NCBI RefSeq assembly: GCF_002214505.1
Contig: NZ_CP015103.1
Coordinates: 558,001 to 622,000 of the forward strand
Direction of reading: 5' to 3'
DNA from: Thermococcus siculi
Lineage (GTDB): Archaea > Methanobacteriota_B > Thermococci > Thermococcales > Thermococcaceae
Length of the DNA stretch: 64,000 bases
In this document: positions 27,601 through 36,172 of the stretch, in pieces
Layout: each line of letters opens with the position of its first letter
Numbering within the stretch: position 1 is the stretch's first letter
Notes under the pieces: model-generated
Told to the model about the DNA's origin: nothing
Databases searched by the model: none
The model's input: only the letters and a program-made list of their open reading frames with translations
Program-made: the position numbers and the translations under genes

Positions 27601-28434
27601 TCACTCCCCTTTAAGGAGTTCCTGCAATCCAAGTCTCTCCAAAACCGTCCTCCTCTGCTCCTCCGGAACCACAGGTTTGGCCACTTCCCTCTCGGCTTTC
27701 TCCCGATCCATAAGTCCGTAGCGCACCAGCGCGGCTATCCTCCTGTGCTCGAAGCTGTGCCCATGAACCTCCCAGTATCGTTCCAGTGCCGGGCCGAGGA
27801 CAAGGCAGTTGGTGGTGTATCCCGGAAGCTCCGGGAACTGGAAGGGGAGCCTCTCCAGTATCTCCAGCCTCTCGCGCTCCGTCATCATGGCCAGGAGCCT
27901 TATCTGGGTTGCCCCTCCGCTCATCTTTCTGTAGGGGTGGTGGCCGAAGGGGAGTTCGTGGCCGGTAATTATGTACCGGTAGCCGTTTCTGAGGGCGTAC
28001 TTCCTGAGCTTCTCCATCGTTCTCTTTGAGCATGCCCTGCAGGGACTCTGGGCCTTCTTCAGGGCCTCGCGGAATATGTCGGAGTAGTCGTACCGCAGAA
28101 TCTTAAAGGGAACCCCAAGGTGCTCCGCTATCCTCCTCGCGTTCTCGATGGCCTCCTCCGCCATGAGGCCGTGGTCGACCATGACGGCTTCAAGCTCCGG
28201 AACCTTATAGGCCTCCTTCGCGAGGTACAGCGCGACAACGCTGTCCTTCCCGCCGGAATAGGCCACTATGGCCCTATCCACGCCCTTCATCAGCTCTTCA
28301 ACTTCTCTCCTGATGGCTTCCCTATCAATCGGGTGCTTCAAGTAGACCTGGCACTCCCTGCAGAGGGGTTTTCCGTTTATTATGTCTATCTTTGCAGTCC
28401 TCTCGTCGTGTATGCAGAGCGAACACCTGAGCAT
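27601..28434 (-). CDS. PP-loop (adenine nucleotide alpha-hydrolase) family enzyme, likely RNA or nucleotide thiolation/amidation
   Basis: This 277-residue enzyme begins with a Cys4 zinc-ribbon half (CSLC, residues 4-7; CREC, about 24-27), then the PP-loop YSGGKDSVV (about 59-67) that adenylates substrate using ATP. A central CRACSKR and a later TNC could provide catalytic or Fe-S cysteines, as in TtcA/TtuA/Ncs6-type tRNA thiolases and ExsB-like proteins. The HELPFGHH segment is also notable. I cannot decide between a tRNA thiolase and another PP-loop activity. It ends 1 bp from the alaX stop (convergent). Confidence 0.82.
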   Translation of the reverse strand: MLRCSLCIHDERTAKIDIINGKPLCRECQVYLKHPIDREAIRREVEELMKGVDRAIVAYSGGKDSVVALYLAKEAYKVPELEAVMVDHGLMAEEAIENARRIAEHLGVPFKILRYDYSDIFREALKKAQSPCRACSKRTMEKLRKYALRNGYRYIITGHELPFGHHPYRKMSGGATQIRLLAMMTERERLEILERLPFQFPELPGYTTNCLVLGPALERYWEVHGHSFEHRRIAALVRYGLMDREKAEREVAKPVVPEEQRRTVLERLGLQELLKGE

Positions 28435-28464
28435 GGTTTGAGAGAAGGGGGGCGGTTTAAAAGT

Positions 28465-29157
28465 TTATTTGCCCAGTTTTGGGAGCTTTGAGCGGAGCCC
28501 CTCCGGGGCCTTTTTGGCCTTCTCGACGGTCTCATCGGCCTTCCTCTTGCCCTTTCTGGCGGTGAAGAAGCCAACCGTTGCTATGGCATTTCTGAGAAGG
28601 ATTCCGCGGTTGTTCCTGGCGATAAACCAGCCGAAGAGCAGGCCGAAGGCCAGTCCCGCGAGCCACAGGTAGAGGATGAAGGTGTTGGCGCTCAGGCCGT
28701 TCGGGTTCAGGGTTACGGAGAAGGCCTTGTAGGCAAGGGCGAAGGCAACCACGAACACCGTCTCTAAGAGCAGGGAGAGTTTGGTGGCGGTGCCGATTAT
28801 CCCCAGCACGCTGCTGTCTTCGGTGTACTCCTCGATGATCCTCTGGTCGTGGAGGCCGTAGATTAGCGTCCTCGTGACGTTGGCCCCGCTCCTGAAGGCG
28901 AGGAAGCCGAAGAGTGCCGCCATGACCCTCGTGGCGCTCCACCCCCAGAGCTTGATGAAGGCCCAGCCCCCGACGATGAGCCACACGGCAGTGTAGAGCT
29001 TCTCCCAGTTCTTTTTCTCGTTCTCAGGGATGTCCAGCCTCAGAACCTTTCTCCAGGTCATGCCAGCGAGGCTTCCGAAGGCCCTCATGAAGGCCATGCC
29101 CAGATTGATCAGAAGGAACGTCGACAGCAGTAGGAGGGAGAGCAGCTCACGGAGCAT
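28465..29157 (-). CDS. Polytopic membrane protein with basic tail, unknown function
   Basis: This protein has about 230 residues and 4-5 membrane helices (roughly residues 5-30, 55-72, 80-95, 120-145 and 160-185). Its 40-residue C-terminal tail is rich in Lys, Arg and Glu and should face the cytoplasm. The cytoplasmic loop YGLHDQRIIEEYTEDSSVLG is the most distinctive stretch. GGTGATGACC before the ATG at 29157 sets the start; ATG 29163 and GTG 29166 are alternatives. The family is not recognised. Confidence 0.72.
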   Translation of the reverse strand: MLRELLSLLLLSTFLLINLGMAFMRAFGSLAGMTWRKVLRLDIPENEKKNWEKLYTAVWLIVGGWAFIKLWGWSATRVMAALFGFLAFRSGANVTRTLIYGLHDQRIIEEYTEDSSVLGIIGTATKLSLLLETVFVVAFALAYKAFSVTLNPNGLSANTFILYLWLAGLAFGLLFGWFIARNNRGILLRNAIATVGFFTARKGKRKADETVEKAKKAPEGLRSKLPKLGK

Positions 29158-29221
29158 GGTCATCACCGCATGATAAATTTTGAGTTAATGGTTAAAAATC
29201 TAAACTCCCGCCTAGGGGTGT

Positions 29222-30127
29222 CTATCCTTTTCTGTCACGCTTCATCGCCGGAGCGACGTCCCTCGCGACGCGCCTCGCGCTGAACAGCGTTAGCGGGTCC
29301 ATCGTCCTGTAAACTGCAAGCTGGCAGCCGCTTATTCTGACGTCGATGTACTTCTTAGCCTCCATCGCCGCCTTCAGATACTCCCTCACGCTCTCCGCCC
29401 TCTCGAAGTCGAGGCCGGCCTTTTTGAGCCTCTCGACGTTCAGCTCGTGTATTGTTAGGGGCTGGAGCATCATCTCGTCTATCCCAAGCGAAGCGGCCAG
29501 CTCAGCTATCTTCGGTATGTCATCGTCGTTTATCCCCGGCATGAATATCGTCCTGACGGCGGAGCGGACGCTATCATCTTTTCCGACGATTCTGAGGGCG
29601 TTGACAACTGCATCAAACGTATCGGCGTTGGTTATCGCCAGGTGCTTCTCGCGCGAGGCGGCGTCCAGGCTTATCATAACCAGGTCGAAGTCGAGCTTCT
29701 CCCATAGCTCCTCGGTCAGGAGGGAGCCGTTTGTCTGCAAATCGAGCCTCGCGTTGGGAAACCTCTCGCGGAGCATTCTGTTAACCTCAACTATCCTGGG
29801 ACTTATCAGAGGCTCCCCGTACTGGGAAACGGTTATCGCGTAGGGGTCGTCCCAGCCGTAGTAGCCGGGTTTCGGCGCCTTTCCGAGCTTCACCGCGACG
29901 TTCGAATAGCAGAATATGCAGTCGTGATTGCACGCGGGGGTTAACTCGTAGCTCGGATGATGGACAGGGTTCGGATTGCTCAGATCCAGGCCCTGACAGC
30001 CCTGGCAATGTGTCGGGAACTTTAAATCCATCACAAACTCCTTCAACAGCTTCGCCTCTTTGTTTTCGAGTATCTGAGGCTCGACCCCCATGCTCCTCGC
30101 GAACTCCTCCCAGCTCATCCTCTTCAT
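29222..30127 (-). CDS. Radical SAM enzyme, unknown substrate
   Basis: This 301-residue enzyme has the canonical radical SAM cluster motif CNHDCIFC (about residues 63-70), followed by GEPL (SAM-binding) and LQTNG on the TIM barrel. An extra CQGCQGLD pair (about 41-48) precedes it, and a Cys near residue 273 (SGCQLA) could bind a second cluster. The start at 30127 has a GGTGGGAG site; the longer upstream frame overlaps the region before pyrK. It lies 47 bp downstream of pyrK and may share its transcript. The modified substrate cannot be inferred. Confidence 0.86.
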   Translation of the reverse strand: MKRMSWEEFARSMGVEPQILENKEAKLLKEFVMDLKFPTHCQGCQGLDLSNPNPVHHPSYELTPACNHDCIFCYSNVAVKLGKAPKPGYYGWDDPYAITVSQYGEPLISPRIVEVNRMLRERFPNARLDLQTNGSLLTEELWEKLDFDLVMISLDAASREKHLAITNADTFDAVVNALRIVGKDDSVRSAVRTIFMPGINDDDIPKIAELAASLGIDEMMLQPLTIHELNVERLKKAGLDFERAESVREYLKAAMEAKKYIDVRISGCQLAVYRTMDPLTLFSARRVARDVAPAMKRDRKG

Positions 30128-30174
30128 TCTCCCACCGACCGGGGCGGAGAAAAGGGGTTTAAAAAGGTGATTGG

Positions 30175-30876
30175 TCAGAGTAGGCCCCTCAGCTGAAAGC
30201 CGTCGAAGACCGGTCCGTCCCTGCAGACCAGGTACTTTCCAAGGTTGCAGGAACCGCAGACCCCTATGCCGCACTTCATGTAGCGCTCCGCTGAGATCTG
30301 GACGTTCTGATAATCCATCGTCCGAAGAACAGCCTTTAACATTGGCTCCGGGCCACAAGCGTAAACCCTCTCAAACTCGTCCTTTCTCCCGGCCAGGACG
30401 TCGGTTGGGAAGGCCTTTTTGCCTACGGAACCATCGTCGGTGGTTATTACGACCTCGTCAACGAAATTCTCCACGTCCATCAGCGCGAGATCTTCCTTTG
30501 AGCGGGCGCCGTATATCAGCGTGACGTGCTCGAATTTCCCTTTATTCTGCCTCGCGAATGCGTAGAGTGGTGGAATCCCTATGCCCCCACCAACGAGGGC
30601 CACCTTTCCCCCCACAGGCTTGAAGCCCCTCCCGTAGGGACCGCGAATCCAGATGTAATCCCCCCCCTCAAGCTCGAAGAGCTTCGACGTGAACGGGCCA
30701 ACGCGCTTGACTACTATGAGGTCTTCCCAGGCCAAGCTGAAGGGCTTCTCCCCAACGCCCGGCAACCAGGCCATTACGAACTGTCCGGCCCTGAAATCGA
30801 GCTTCTTGTTAAACCTGAAGGCCTTAACATCCTTCGCGACGTCCCAGACTTCCCTAATGGTCACCCTTTCCAGCAT
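30175..30876 (-). CDS. pyrK: Dihydroorotate dehydrogenase electron-transfer subunit
   Basis: PyrK passes electrons from dihydroorotate dehydrogenase (PyrD) to NAD+ through FAD and a 2Fe-2S cluster. The 233-residue protein has the FAD-binding beta-barrel (FRAGQFVMAWLPG, EKPFSLA) and the NAD-binding motif VGGGIGIPPLYA (about 103-114). The C-terminal Cys set CGIGVCGSC...LVC (about 204-221) ligates the cluster. Its start overlaps the end of pyrC by 23 bp, linking two steps of pyrimidine synthesis. pyrD itself is not in this window. Confidence 0.95.
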   Translation of the reverse strand: MLERVTIREVWDVAKDVKAFRFNKKLDFRAGQFVMAWLPGVGEKPFSLAWEDLIVVKRVGPFTSKLFELEGGDYIWIRGPYGRGFKPVGGKVALVGGGIGIPPLYAFARQNKGKFEHVTLIYGARSKEDLALMDVENFVDEVVITTDDGSVGKKAFPTDVLAGRKDEFERVYACGPEPMLKAVLRTMDYQNVQISAERYMKCGIGVCGSCNLGKYLVCRDGPVFDGFQLRGLL

Positions 30877-32098
30877 GAACGCGAACCCCCTGCGGCTTTC
30901 CTACTATTTCATCGTCCTCCATAACGACTTTCCCGTGTAGAACGGTCATGACGACCCTTCCCCTCAGCTTCCGCCCCTCCCAGGGGCTCCATTTGGCCTT
31001 CGTGTAGAACTCCTCGGGCTTCACCACCCACTCCTCCTTAAGGTCGATTATCGTGAAGTCGGCGTCCTTACCGACCTCCATGCCCTTGTTCCTTATGTTG
31101 AATACCCTTATCGGGTTCGTGTGCATCTTCTCCACGACGTCGTGGAGGCTCATAAGCCCCCGGTTCACGGCGTCGAGTAGCAGGGCAACTTCAGTCTCCA
31201 GTCCCGGAATTCCTGCGGCTCCAGCTTCCTTGTCCTCCAGCGTGTGAGGCGCGTGGTCGCTCGCTATGATGGGGATTTTTGAGAAGTTCTCCCAGAGCTT
31301 TCTCCTGTCGCTCTCGCCCCTCAGGGGTGGGTACACTTTGAGCAACGGATTTCTTTCGTAGTCCTTCCTCGTCAGGAAGAGATGGTGGGGCGTAACCTCG
31401 AAGCTCACCCAGGGCAGGCCCTCCCCCAGGATCGCTTTAATTCCCTCACCCGTTGAGACGTGGCAGATGTTGAGGGGTTTTCTAAGCAATTTTGCAGCGC
31501 TCAATACGCCCTTTATTGCCCTCACCTCGGCTTCCGGTGGCCGGGATGGGTCCTTCTCTATTACCTCCGGGTCTTCCGCGTGGACGCTTAGAACACGGGG
31601 CGCGCACTGGTAGTCCCTCTCGAAATCCTCCGAGAAGATGCCCCCGGTCGAGGCCCCCATGAATGCCTTGTAGAAGTCCGCCCGGACTTTCATGGCCTCT
31701 TCGCAGTTGCCCGAGAGCAGGAAACTGAGGGCGTAGTCGGCGTATGCCCTCCTCCTGAAGAGCACCTCTCTGAGTTTAAAAGTGTTTGAATCGGTTATCG
31801 GAGGCTTTGTGTTTGGCATATCAAAAACCGTCGTTATCCCCCCGTGCAGCGCCGCCTTGGTTCCGCTCTCAACGGTTTCCTTCTTTCCCTGCTCAAAGTC
31901 CCGGAGGTGCACGTGGACATCGATTAGACCCGGGAGGATGACCTTCCCACTCCCAATTTTAATCTCTTCTTCTCCCTTTAATTCGCCGATAGATATTCGG
32001 GAGATTTTGCCGTCAGAAATCCCTATGCTTCCTTCCATCAGTTTCTTACCCGTCAGAAACCGTCCTTTTAGAACGAGGTCGTACATATTGCCCGCCAT
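30854..32098 (-). CDS. pyrC: Dihydroorotase
   Basis: It closes carbamoyl-aspartate to dihydroorotate in pyrimidine synthesis. The 414-residue amidohydrolase has the metal site DVHVHLRD (about residues 60-67), NICHVSTGEG, a VTPHHLFLT block and the catalytic SDHAPHT region (about 300). Later SP.EG and RG motifs are typical of class I dihydroorotases. I take ATG 32098, which lies about 24 bp after a TATA-like cttaaaat and would be leaderless; ATG 32086 is an alternative. pyrK overlaps its end. Confidence 0.94.
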   Translation of the reverse strand: MAGNMYDLVLKGRFLTGKKLMEGSIGISDGKISRISIGELKGEEEIKIGSGKVILPGLIDVHVHLRDFEQGKKETVESGTKAALHGGITTVFDMPNTKPPITDSNTFKLREVLFRRRAYADYALSFLLSGNCEEAMKVRADFYKAFMGASTGGIFSEDFERDYQCAPRVLSVHAEDPEVIEKDPSRPPEAEVRAIKGVLSAAKLLRKPLNICHVSTGEGIKAILGEGLPWVSFEVTPHHLFLTRKDYERNPLLKVYPPLRGESDRRKLWENFSKIPIIASDHAPHTLEDKEAGAAGIPGLETEVALLLDAVNRGLMSLHDVVEKMHTNPIRVFNIRNKGMEVGKDADFTIIDLKEEWVVKPEEFYTKAKWSPWEGRKLRGRVVMTVLHGKVVMEDDEIVGKPQGVRVHAGKGDH

Positions 32099-32444
32099 GG
32101 AGTGGGTCGGTTGGCATTTTAAGTTTTTTGTATCGTTCCTGGAGGGGTGGTACATAGAAACGCCCTCTAACGATTTTTTGGGGTTTCTCCGTTTTTGTAT
32201 GTGGTTTTTTGTTGAATTATCCAGCTTATTTTTGATTAAATCGCCTGTCTGGATGGATTCATGGCGCAATAGTTGTCCTGGTCGTGGAAGTTCCTCCGAC
32301 ACCTCATTGACACCATGTCCTTACTTTTTCATTGAGGTTACTTTTACAGGAACGTAACCCTTAAATAGACTTTCAATGTATACTCTCATGCCATTATACA
32401 CCATATATGGCAACATTGCCAAAAAGTGAAGGAGGCAGTGGAGT
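32099..32444. promoter_or_regulatory. Divergent intergenic region: pyrC promoter, T-tracts, dyad and promoter of the ABC uptake operon
   Basis: No gene is visible. The left edge holds the pyrC promoter. The middle (about 32110-32240) carries five or more T5-T6 tracts at irregular spacing. On the right, GGTTAC-N12-GTAACC (32336-32359) ends 1 bp before the TATA-like TTAAATAG (32361-32368), so the dyad overlaps the TFB-recognition site. The leader (from about 32392) contains the palindrome CCATATATGG (32401-32410) and a GGAGG site (32431-32435) before the ATG at 32445. Confidence 0.55.
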
Positions 32445-34904
32445 ATGAAGAAGGCTTTGGGATTGTTTATTATGGGTTTGATGTTGTTTAGTTTGTTTGC
32501 CATCCGCCCGGTCAGTGCGGCGGACTACACGCCGAAGGACATACCGCTGCAGAGCGATGAGGCCAAGGCCCGCTTCAAGGCCGACCTCCAGTGGTACCTC
32601 AAGTACGGCCACTTTGTGATCAGCAACGGTCCGTACATGCTGGTCATGTACTCCCCGGAGAACCTCTACCTCAAGCTCGAGAAGTATAACGGTCCGAGGA
32701 CCATCTACACTGACACCCTTCCGAAGGATGGAATTGCCGACGTCATCGAGTACCAGGGTGTCCAGAACCCTGAGAACGTTATCCTCCAGATCGCCAAGGG
32801 CGAGTACGACATGGGTATGTTCTCCTTCCCGGCCGGCAAGTACCAGGGTCTGGGAAGCGACGTTCTCGCCAACCTCAACCTCTACAAGAGCGCCAGCTCC
32901 TACAACGAGCTTACCTTCAACACCTACCACGACCCGGACAAGGACGCCCCGCTCGTCACCGTTGGTGACCAGGTGTTCTTCAACCCGTTCGCCATCAGGC
33001 AGATCAGGTTCGCCATGAACTTCCTCATCAGCAGGGACTACATCGTCCAGAACATTTACCAGGGCAGCGGTGCCCCGATGCTCGGCTGCATAAGGCCCAG
33101 CCACCCTGCCAACAAGTACTTCGAGAAGGTTTACGAGCAGCTCGGCATCACCGGTGCTGGTAACGAGGAATTTGCCCTCAAGCTTATAAGCGACGCCATG
33201 ATCCAGGCCGAGGATCAGGTTAAGCAGTACGGCCACACTCTTGAGAAGAGGGACGACGGCTTCTGGTACTTCGACGGTCAGCCGGTTGAGATCAAGTTCA
33301 TCATTCGTATCGAGGATGAGAGGCACGACATCGGTCTCTACGTTGCCGACCTCCTTGAGAAGAAGGTTGGCTTCAAGGTTGACAGGCTTGAGTGGGACAG
33401 GCAGAAGGCCGGGCAGGTTGTCTTCGCTAAACCGCCGAGCAACTACGAGTGGAACATCTACACCGGCGGATGGGGTACCAGCGGTATCCCGAGCGTCTGG
33501 ATTGACGACTACACCGCCTGGTTCTACGCCGCCTGGTACGGATACGTTCCGGGTGCCGTCGAGCCGAAGCACGAGAACACCGTTACCGTTGAGGAGGCCC
33601 TCAAGTTCGTTGGCAACGGCAACGTTGATGCCGGACTCCAGGCCATAGGCACTGCCTACTACAAGAGCGCCGACAGCCTCGGCCCGATGCTCAACTGGAC
33701 CGAGGAGGAGCTCACCTACCTGCTGACCTACTTCACCATCGACAAGGAGTCCGTTCAGGGCATGCCTCACATTAATCCGGACCTCGTTCCGGAGGAGCCG
33801 ATCAAGATAACCACGGAGGACCAGTACTGGGACCTCCAGAAGATCAGCATGCTCATTGGCGTCCTCGAGAGCGAGAGGGTCTTCCTCATCGAGACCTGGG
33901 AGTTCTACCCGGCCAACAAGGAGAGGATCGTCAACATCAAGCCTGAGGCCAGCACCGGTATCGGCCAGCGCTGGAGCGTCATGACCGCCGAGACCCCGGA
34001 CAAGCACCTCAAGATCGCCCAGTTCGCCTCAACCGGTGCCATGTTCATGAGCGCCTTCAACCCGGTCGGCGGTCTGAGCGACGTTTACAGCGTCCGCGTC
34101 TGGAACCTCATCAGGGACTTCGGAGCCACCACCAACTTTGACGGTATCGTTAGCCCGTACAGGTGCAAGTGGGAGCTTGAGCGCGGTGAGTTCACCGTTC
34201 CGGACGATGCCGTCATCTACAACCAGACCCAGGGATGGATTGCCGAGAACGCCGGTGAGAAGGCCGTCGTCAAGGTCAAGGTCACCTGCGACTTCGGCCA
34301 GTGGCACAACGGTGTCACCGGCAACATCGACGACCTCAAGTACTACATCGCCTTCCTCTACACCTGGGCCTACAAGGACACCCCGGACGACCCGTACTAC
34401 GACGACAGCGTTGCCTCCAGTGCCGGTGGTGCCCTTCCGAACATCCTTGGATTCCAGTGGACTGACGATGGCTACATCGTCTACGGTACCTACGAGCACC
34501 CGCTCGCCGACGACATGACCGCTGGATTCTACGTGTTCTACCCGCAGCTCCCGTGGGAGCTCTACTGGGCCATGGGTGAGCTGGTCGCCAACGCCAAGGA
34601 GTACGGCATCGACAAGACCTACTCCTTCAGCAGCGGTGCCGAGGGAGTCCTCTGGCTCGACCTCCTCACCAAGGAGCACGTTGACGACCTCGCCAAGGTC
34701 ATGCTGAAGATCTCAGGCCTCACCTGGGACGAGATAACCAGCACCACGACCCCGAGCTCAACCACTCCGAGCTCAACCACTCCGAGCGAAACCACCACGA
34801 CCACGACTCCGAGCGGTGGAACCAGCACCACGACCTACGTCGTCGTCGGCCTGGTGATAATCATCATCGCCGCGGCCGCCTGGTACTTCACCAAGAAGAA
34901 GTGA
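32445..34904 (+). CDS. ABC transporter solute-binding protein, family 5 (oligopeptide/oligosaccharide type), membrane-anchored
   Basis: This 819-residue surface receptor has a signal peptide (residues 1-27, ending SAA) and a large SBP family 5 domain. A Thr/Ser/Pro linker (about 765-795) includes two exact copies of a 15-bp unit (34752-34781). A C-terminal membrane helix YVVVGLVIIIIAAAAWYF and KKK stop-transfer tail anchor it, as in Thermococcales binding proteins. Related receptors bind peptides or beta-glucosides, so the ligand is undecided. Strong codon bias (for example GGT, AAG and CTC) suggests high expression. It has its own terminator, separate from the permease genes. Confidence 0.92.
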   Translation: MKKALGLFIMGLMLFSLFAIRPVSAADYTPKDIPLQSDEAKARFKADLQWYLKYGHFVISNGPYMLVMYSPENLYLKLEKYNGPRTIYTDTLPKDGIADVIEYQGVQNPENVILQIAKGEYDMGMFSFPAGKYQGLGSDVLANLNLYKSASSYNELTFNTYHDPDKDAPLVTVGDQVFFNPFAIRQIRFAMNFLISRDYIVQNIYQGSGAPMLGCIRPSHPANKYFEKVYEQLGITGAGNEEFALKLISDAMIQAEDQVKQYGHTLEKRDDGFWYFDGQPVEIKFIIRIEDERHDIGLYVADLLEKKVGFKVDRLEWDRQKAGQVVFAKPPSNYEWNIYTGGWGTSGIPSVWIDDYTAWFYAAWYGYVPGAVEPKHENTVTVEEALKFVGNGNVDAGLQAIGTAYYKSADSLGPMLNWTEEELTYLLTYFTIDKESVQGMPHINPDLVPEEPIKITTEDQYWDLQKISMLIGVLESERVFLIETWEFYPANKERIVNIKPEASTGIGQRWSVMTAETPDKHLKIAQFASTGAMFMSAFNPVGGLSDVYSVRVWNLIRDFGATTNFDGIVSPYRCKWELERGEFTVPDDAVIYNQTQGWIAENAGEKAVVKVKVTCDFGQWHNGVTGNIDDLKYYIAFLYTWAYKDTPDDPYYDDSVASSAGGALPNILGFQWTDDGYIVYGTYEHPLADDMTAGFYVFYPQLPWELYWAMGELVANAKEYGIDKTYSFSSGAEGVLWLDLLTKEHVDDLAKVMLKISGLTWDEITSTTTPSSTTPSSTTPSETTTTTTPSGGTSTTTYVVVGLVIIIIAAAAWYFTKKK

Positions 34905-34905
34905 T

Positions 34906-34938
34906 TTCGTTCTTTTCCCTTCTTCTGTTTTCCTTTGT
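34906..34938 (+). terminator. Pyrimidine-rich terminator after the binding-protein gene
   Basis: Immediately after the stop is a run almost entirely of T and C with several T3-T4 groups. It fits archaeal oligo-T termination and would let the binding protein be made in excess of the permease, whose promoter follows. Confidence 0.5.
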
Positions 34939-35033
34939 TGGTCTCTGTTCTATTGGAGTTTACGATGTCCCCCTATGCTGTCGGACTATACTTTTCTGTG
35001 CATTCTGTGAAAATGTGTACATTGATGCAGTAA

Positions 35034-35044
35034 GATATATAAAG
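35034..35044 (+). promoter_or_regulatory. Promoter of the permease/ATPase genes
   Basis: GATATATAAAG is a near-ideal archaeal TATA box. Initiation near 35068 would leave a leader of about 38 nt ending in GGGGGTGG before the ATG at 35106. The four downstream transport genes are spaced 9-12 bp apart and probably form one message. Confidence 0.65.
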
Positions 35045-35105
35045 CCAGTTTTACAATGCTGAAAAAGATACATTAAACACGAGCAACCTACTTGGGGGTG
35101 GAAAA

Positions 35106-36161
35106 ATGGGGTATCTCAAGTACCTTGTGTTCAGGATTTTGAACGCGATACTCGTTCTATTGATAGTGACCTTTATTATCTCGGCACTCTTCGTTAAGGT
35201 TGCCGAGGAGAGCAATCAGTCAAAGATGTACGAGGAACTGATGCAGTGGGAAAGGACTGAGGGTGCTAAAATCAAGCAGACCCAGGGTATAGAAGCCTTT
35301 GAACAGGCTAAGGCCGCAAAACAGGCATCCCTTGAGGAGAAGTACGAACTGAACATCCCCTACTGGGAGAAGGTGTACAACAAAGCGGTTCGTACGCTGA
35401 AACTGGACTTCGGAACGACAAGCATGCCCATCTTCGGTACCAACAACGTCTCCGACATCATCAAGGTTGCAGTCCCGAGGAGTATCCTGCTCTTCACCAC
35501 AGCGACGATAATCGTTATCATACTTGGTCTCTTCCTGGGTGTCAGAGCTGCCAGGCACGCGGGCAGCGTCTTCGACAGGAGCCTCTCGATATTCGCGCTG
35601 TTGACGTACAGTCTGCCGATGTGGTGGACCGGAATGATGTTCCTCCTCATATTCGCCTTCAAGCTCGGCTGGTTCCCGCTCAGCTCGATGTTTGACCCGC
35701 AGCTCACCGGCTGGGAGCACGTCAAGGACGTCCTCTGGAAGCTCGCCCTTCCAGTCTTCACCTACGTCTTCGTCGTCTTCGGTGGCTGGGCCTGGACGAC
35801 CAGGAACATCATGATAGGCACCCTCCAGGAGGACTTCATCATGGCCGCCAAGGCCAAGGGTGTCCCGGAGCACAAGATCATCTACGGCCACGCCCTCCGT
35901 GCAGCCGCTCCCCCGATAGTCACCATGATCATCTTCGCCCTCCTTGGATCCCTCGGAGGTGCCATCATCAGTGAGCTGGTCTTCAACTACCCCGGAATGG
36001 GCAGGCTCTACTGGGTCGCCCTCCAGCAGAACGAGACAAACCTCCTCATAGGACTGACGTACTTCTTCACAGTGCTCTACCTGGCGGGAGTTGTCCTCGC
36101 GGACATGGTCTACGGATTCCTCGACCCGCGTGTCAAGGTCGGTGCTTCCGCCAAGATGTGA
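35106..36161 (+). CDS. ABC transporter permease, DppB/OppB type
   Basis: This 351-residue inner permease has TM1 (about residues 8-30), an extracytoplasmic segment of about 80 residues with charged helices, then five helices. The conserved cytoplasmic EAA-type loop is DFIMAAKAKGVPEHKIIYGHALR (about 240-262). It pairs with the DppC-type protein encoded 11 bp downstream. The substrate is as for the binding protein. Confidence 0.94.
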   Translation: MGYLKYLVFRILNAILVLLIVTFIISALFVKVAEESNQSKMYEELMQWERTEGAKIKQTQGIEAFEQAKAAKQASLEEKYELNIPYWEKVYNKAVRTLKLDFGTTSMPIFGTNNVSDIIKVAVPRSILLFTTATIIVIILGLFLGVRAARHAGSVFDRSLSIFALLTYSLPMWWTGMMFLLIFAFKLGWFPLSSMFDPQLTGWEHVKDVLWKLALPVFTYVFVVFGGWAWTTRNIMIGTLQEDFIMAAKAKGVPEHKIIYGHALRAAAPPIVTMIIFALLGSLGGAIISELVFNYPGMGRLYWVALQQNETNLLIGLTYFFTVLYLAGVVLADMVYGFLDPRVKVGASAKM

Positions 36162-36172
36162 GGTGATTCACG

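Noticed and set aside
32394-34007. Reverse-strand ORF of 537 codons opposite the binding-protein gene
   Set aside because: It is low in sequence diversity, rich in Val/Leu/Glu/Asp, and antisense to a clear family 5 binding protein with strong codon bias.
34752-34796. Short tandem DNA repeat
   Set aside because: The 15-bp units encode the Thr/Ser/Pro linker of the binding protein; ordinary low-complexity coding sequence, not a CRISPR or mobile repeat.
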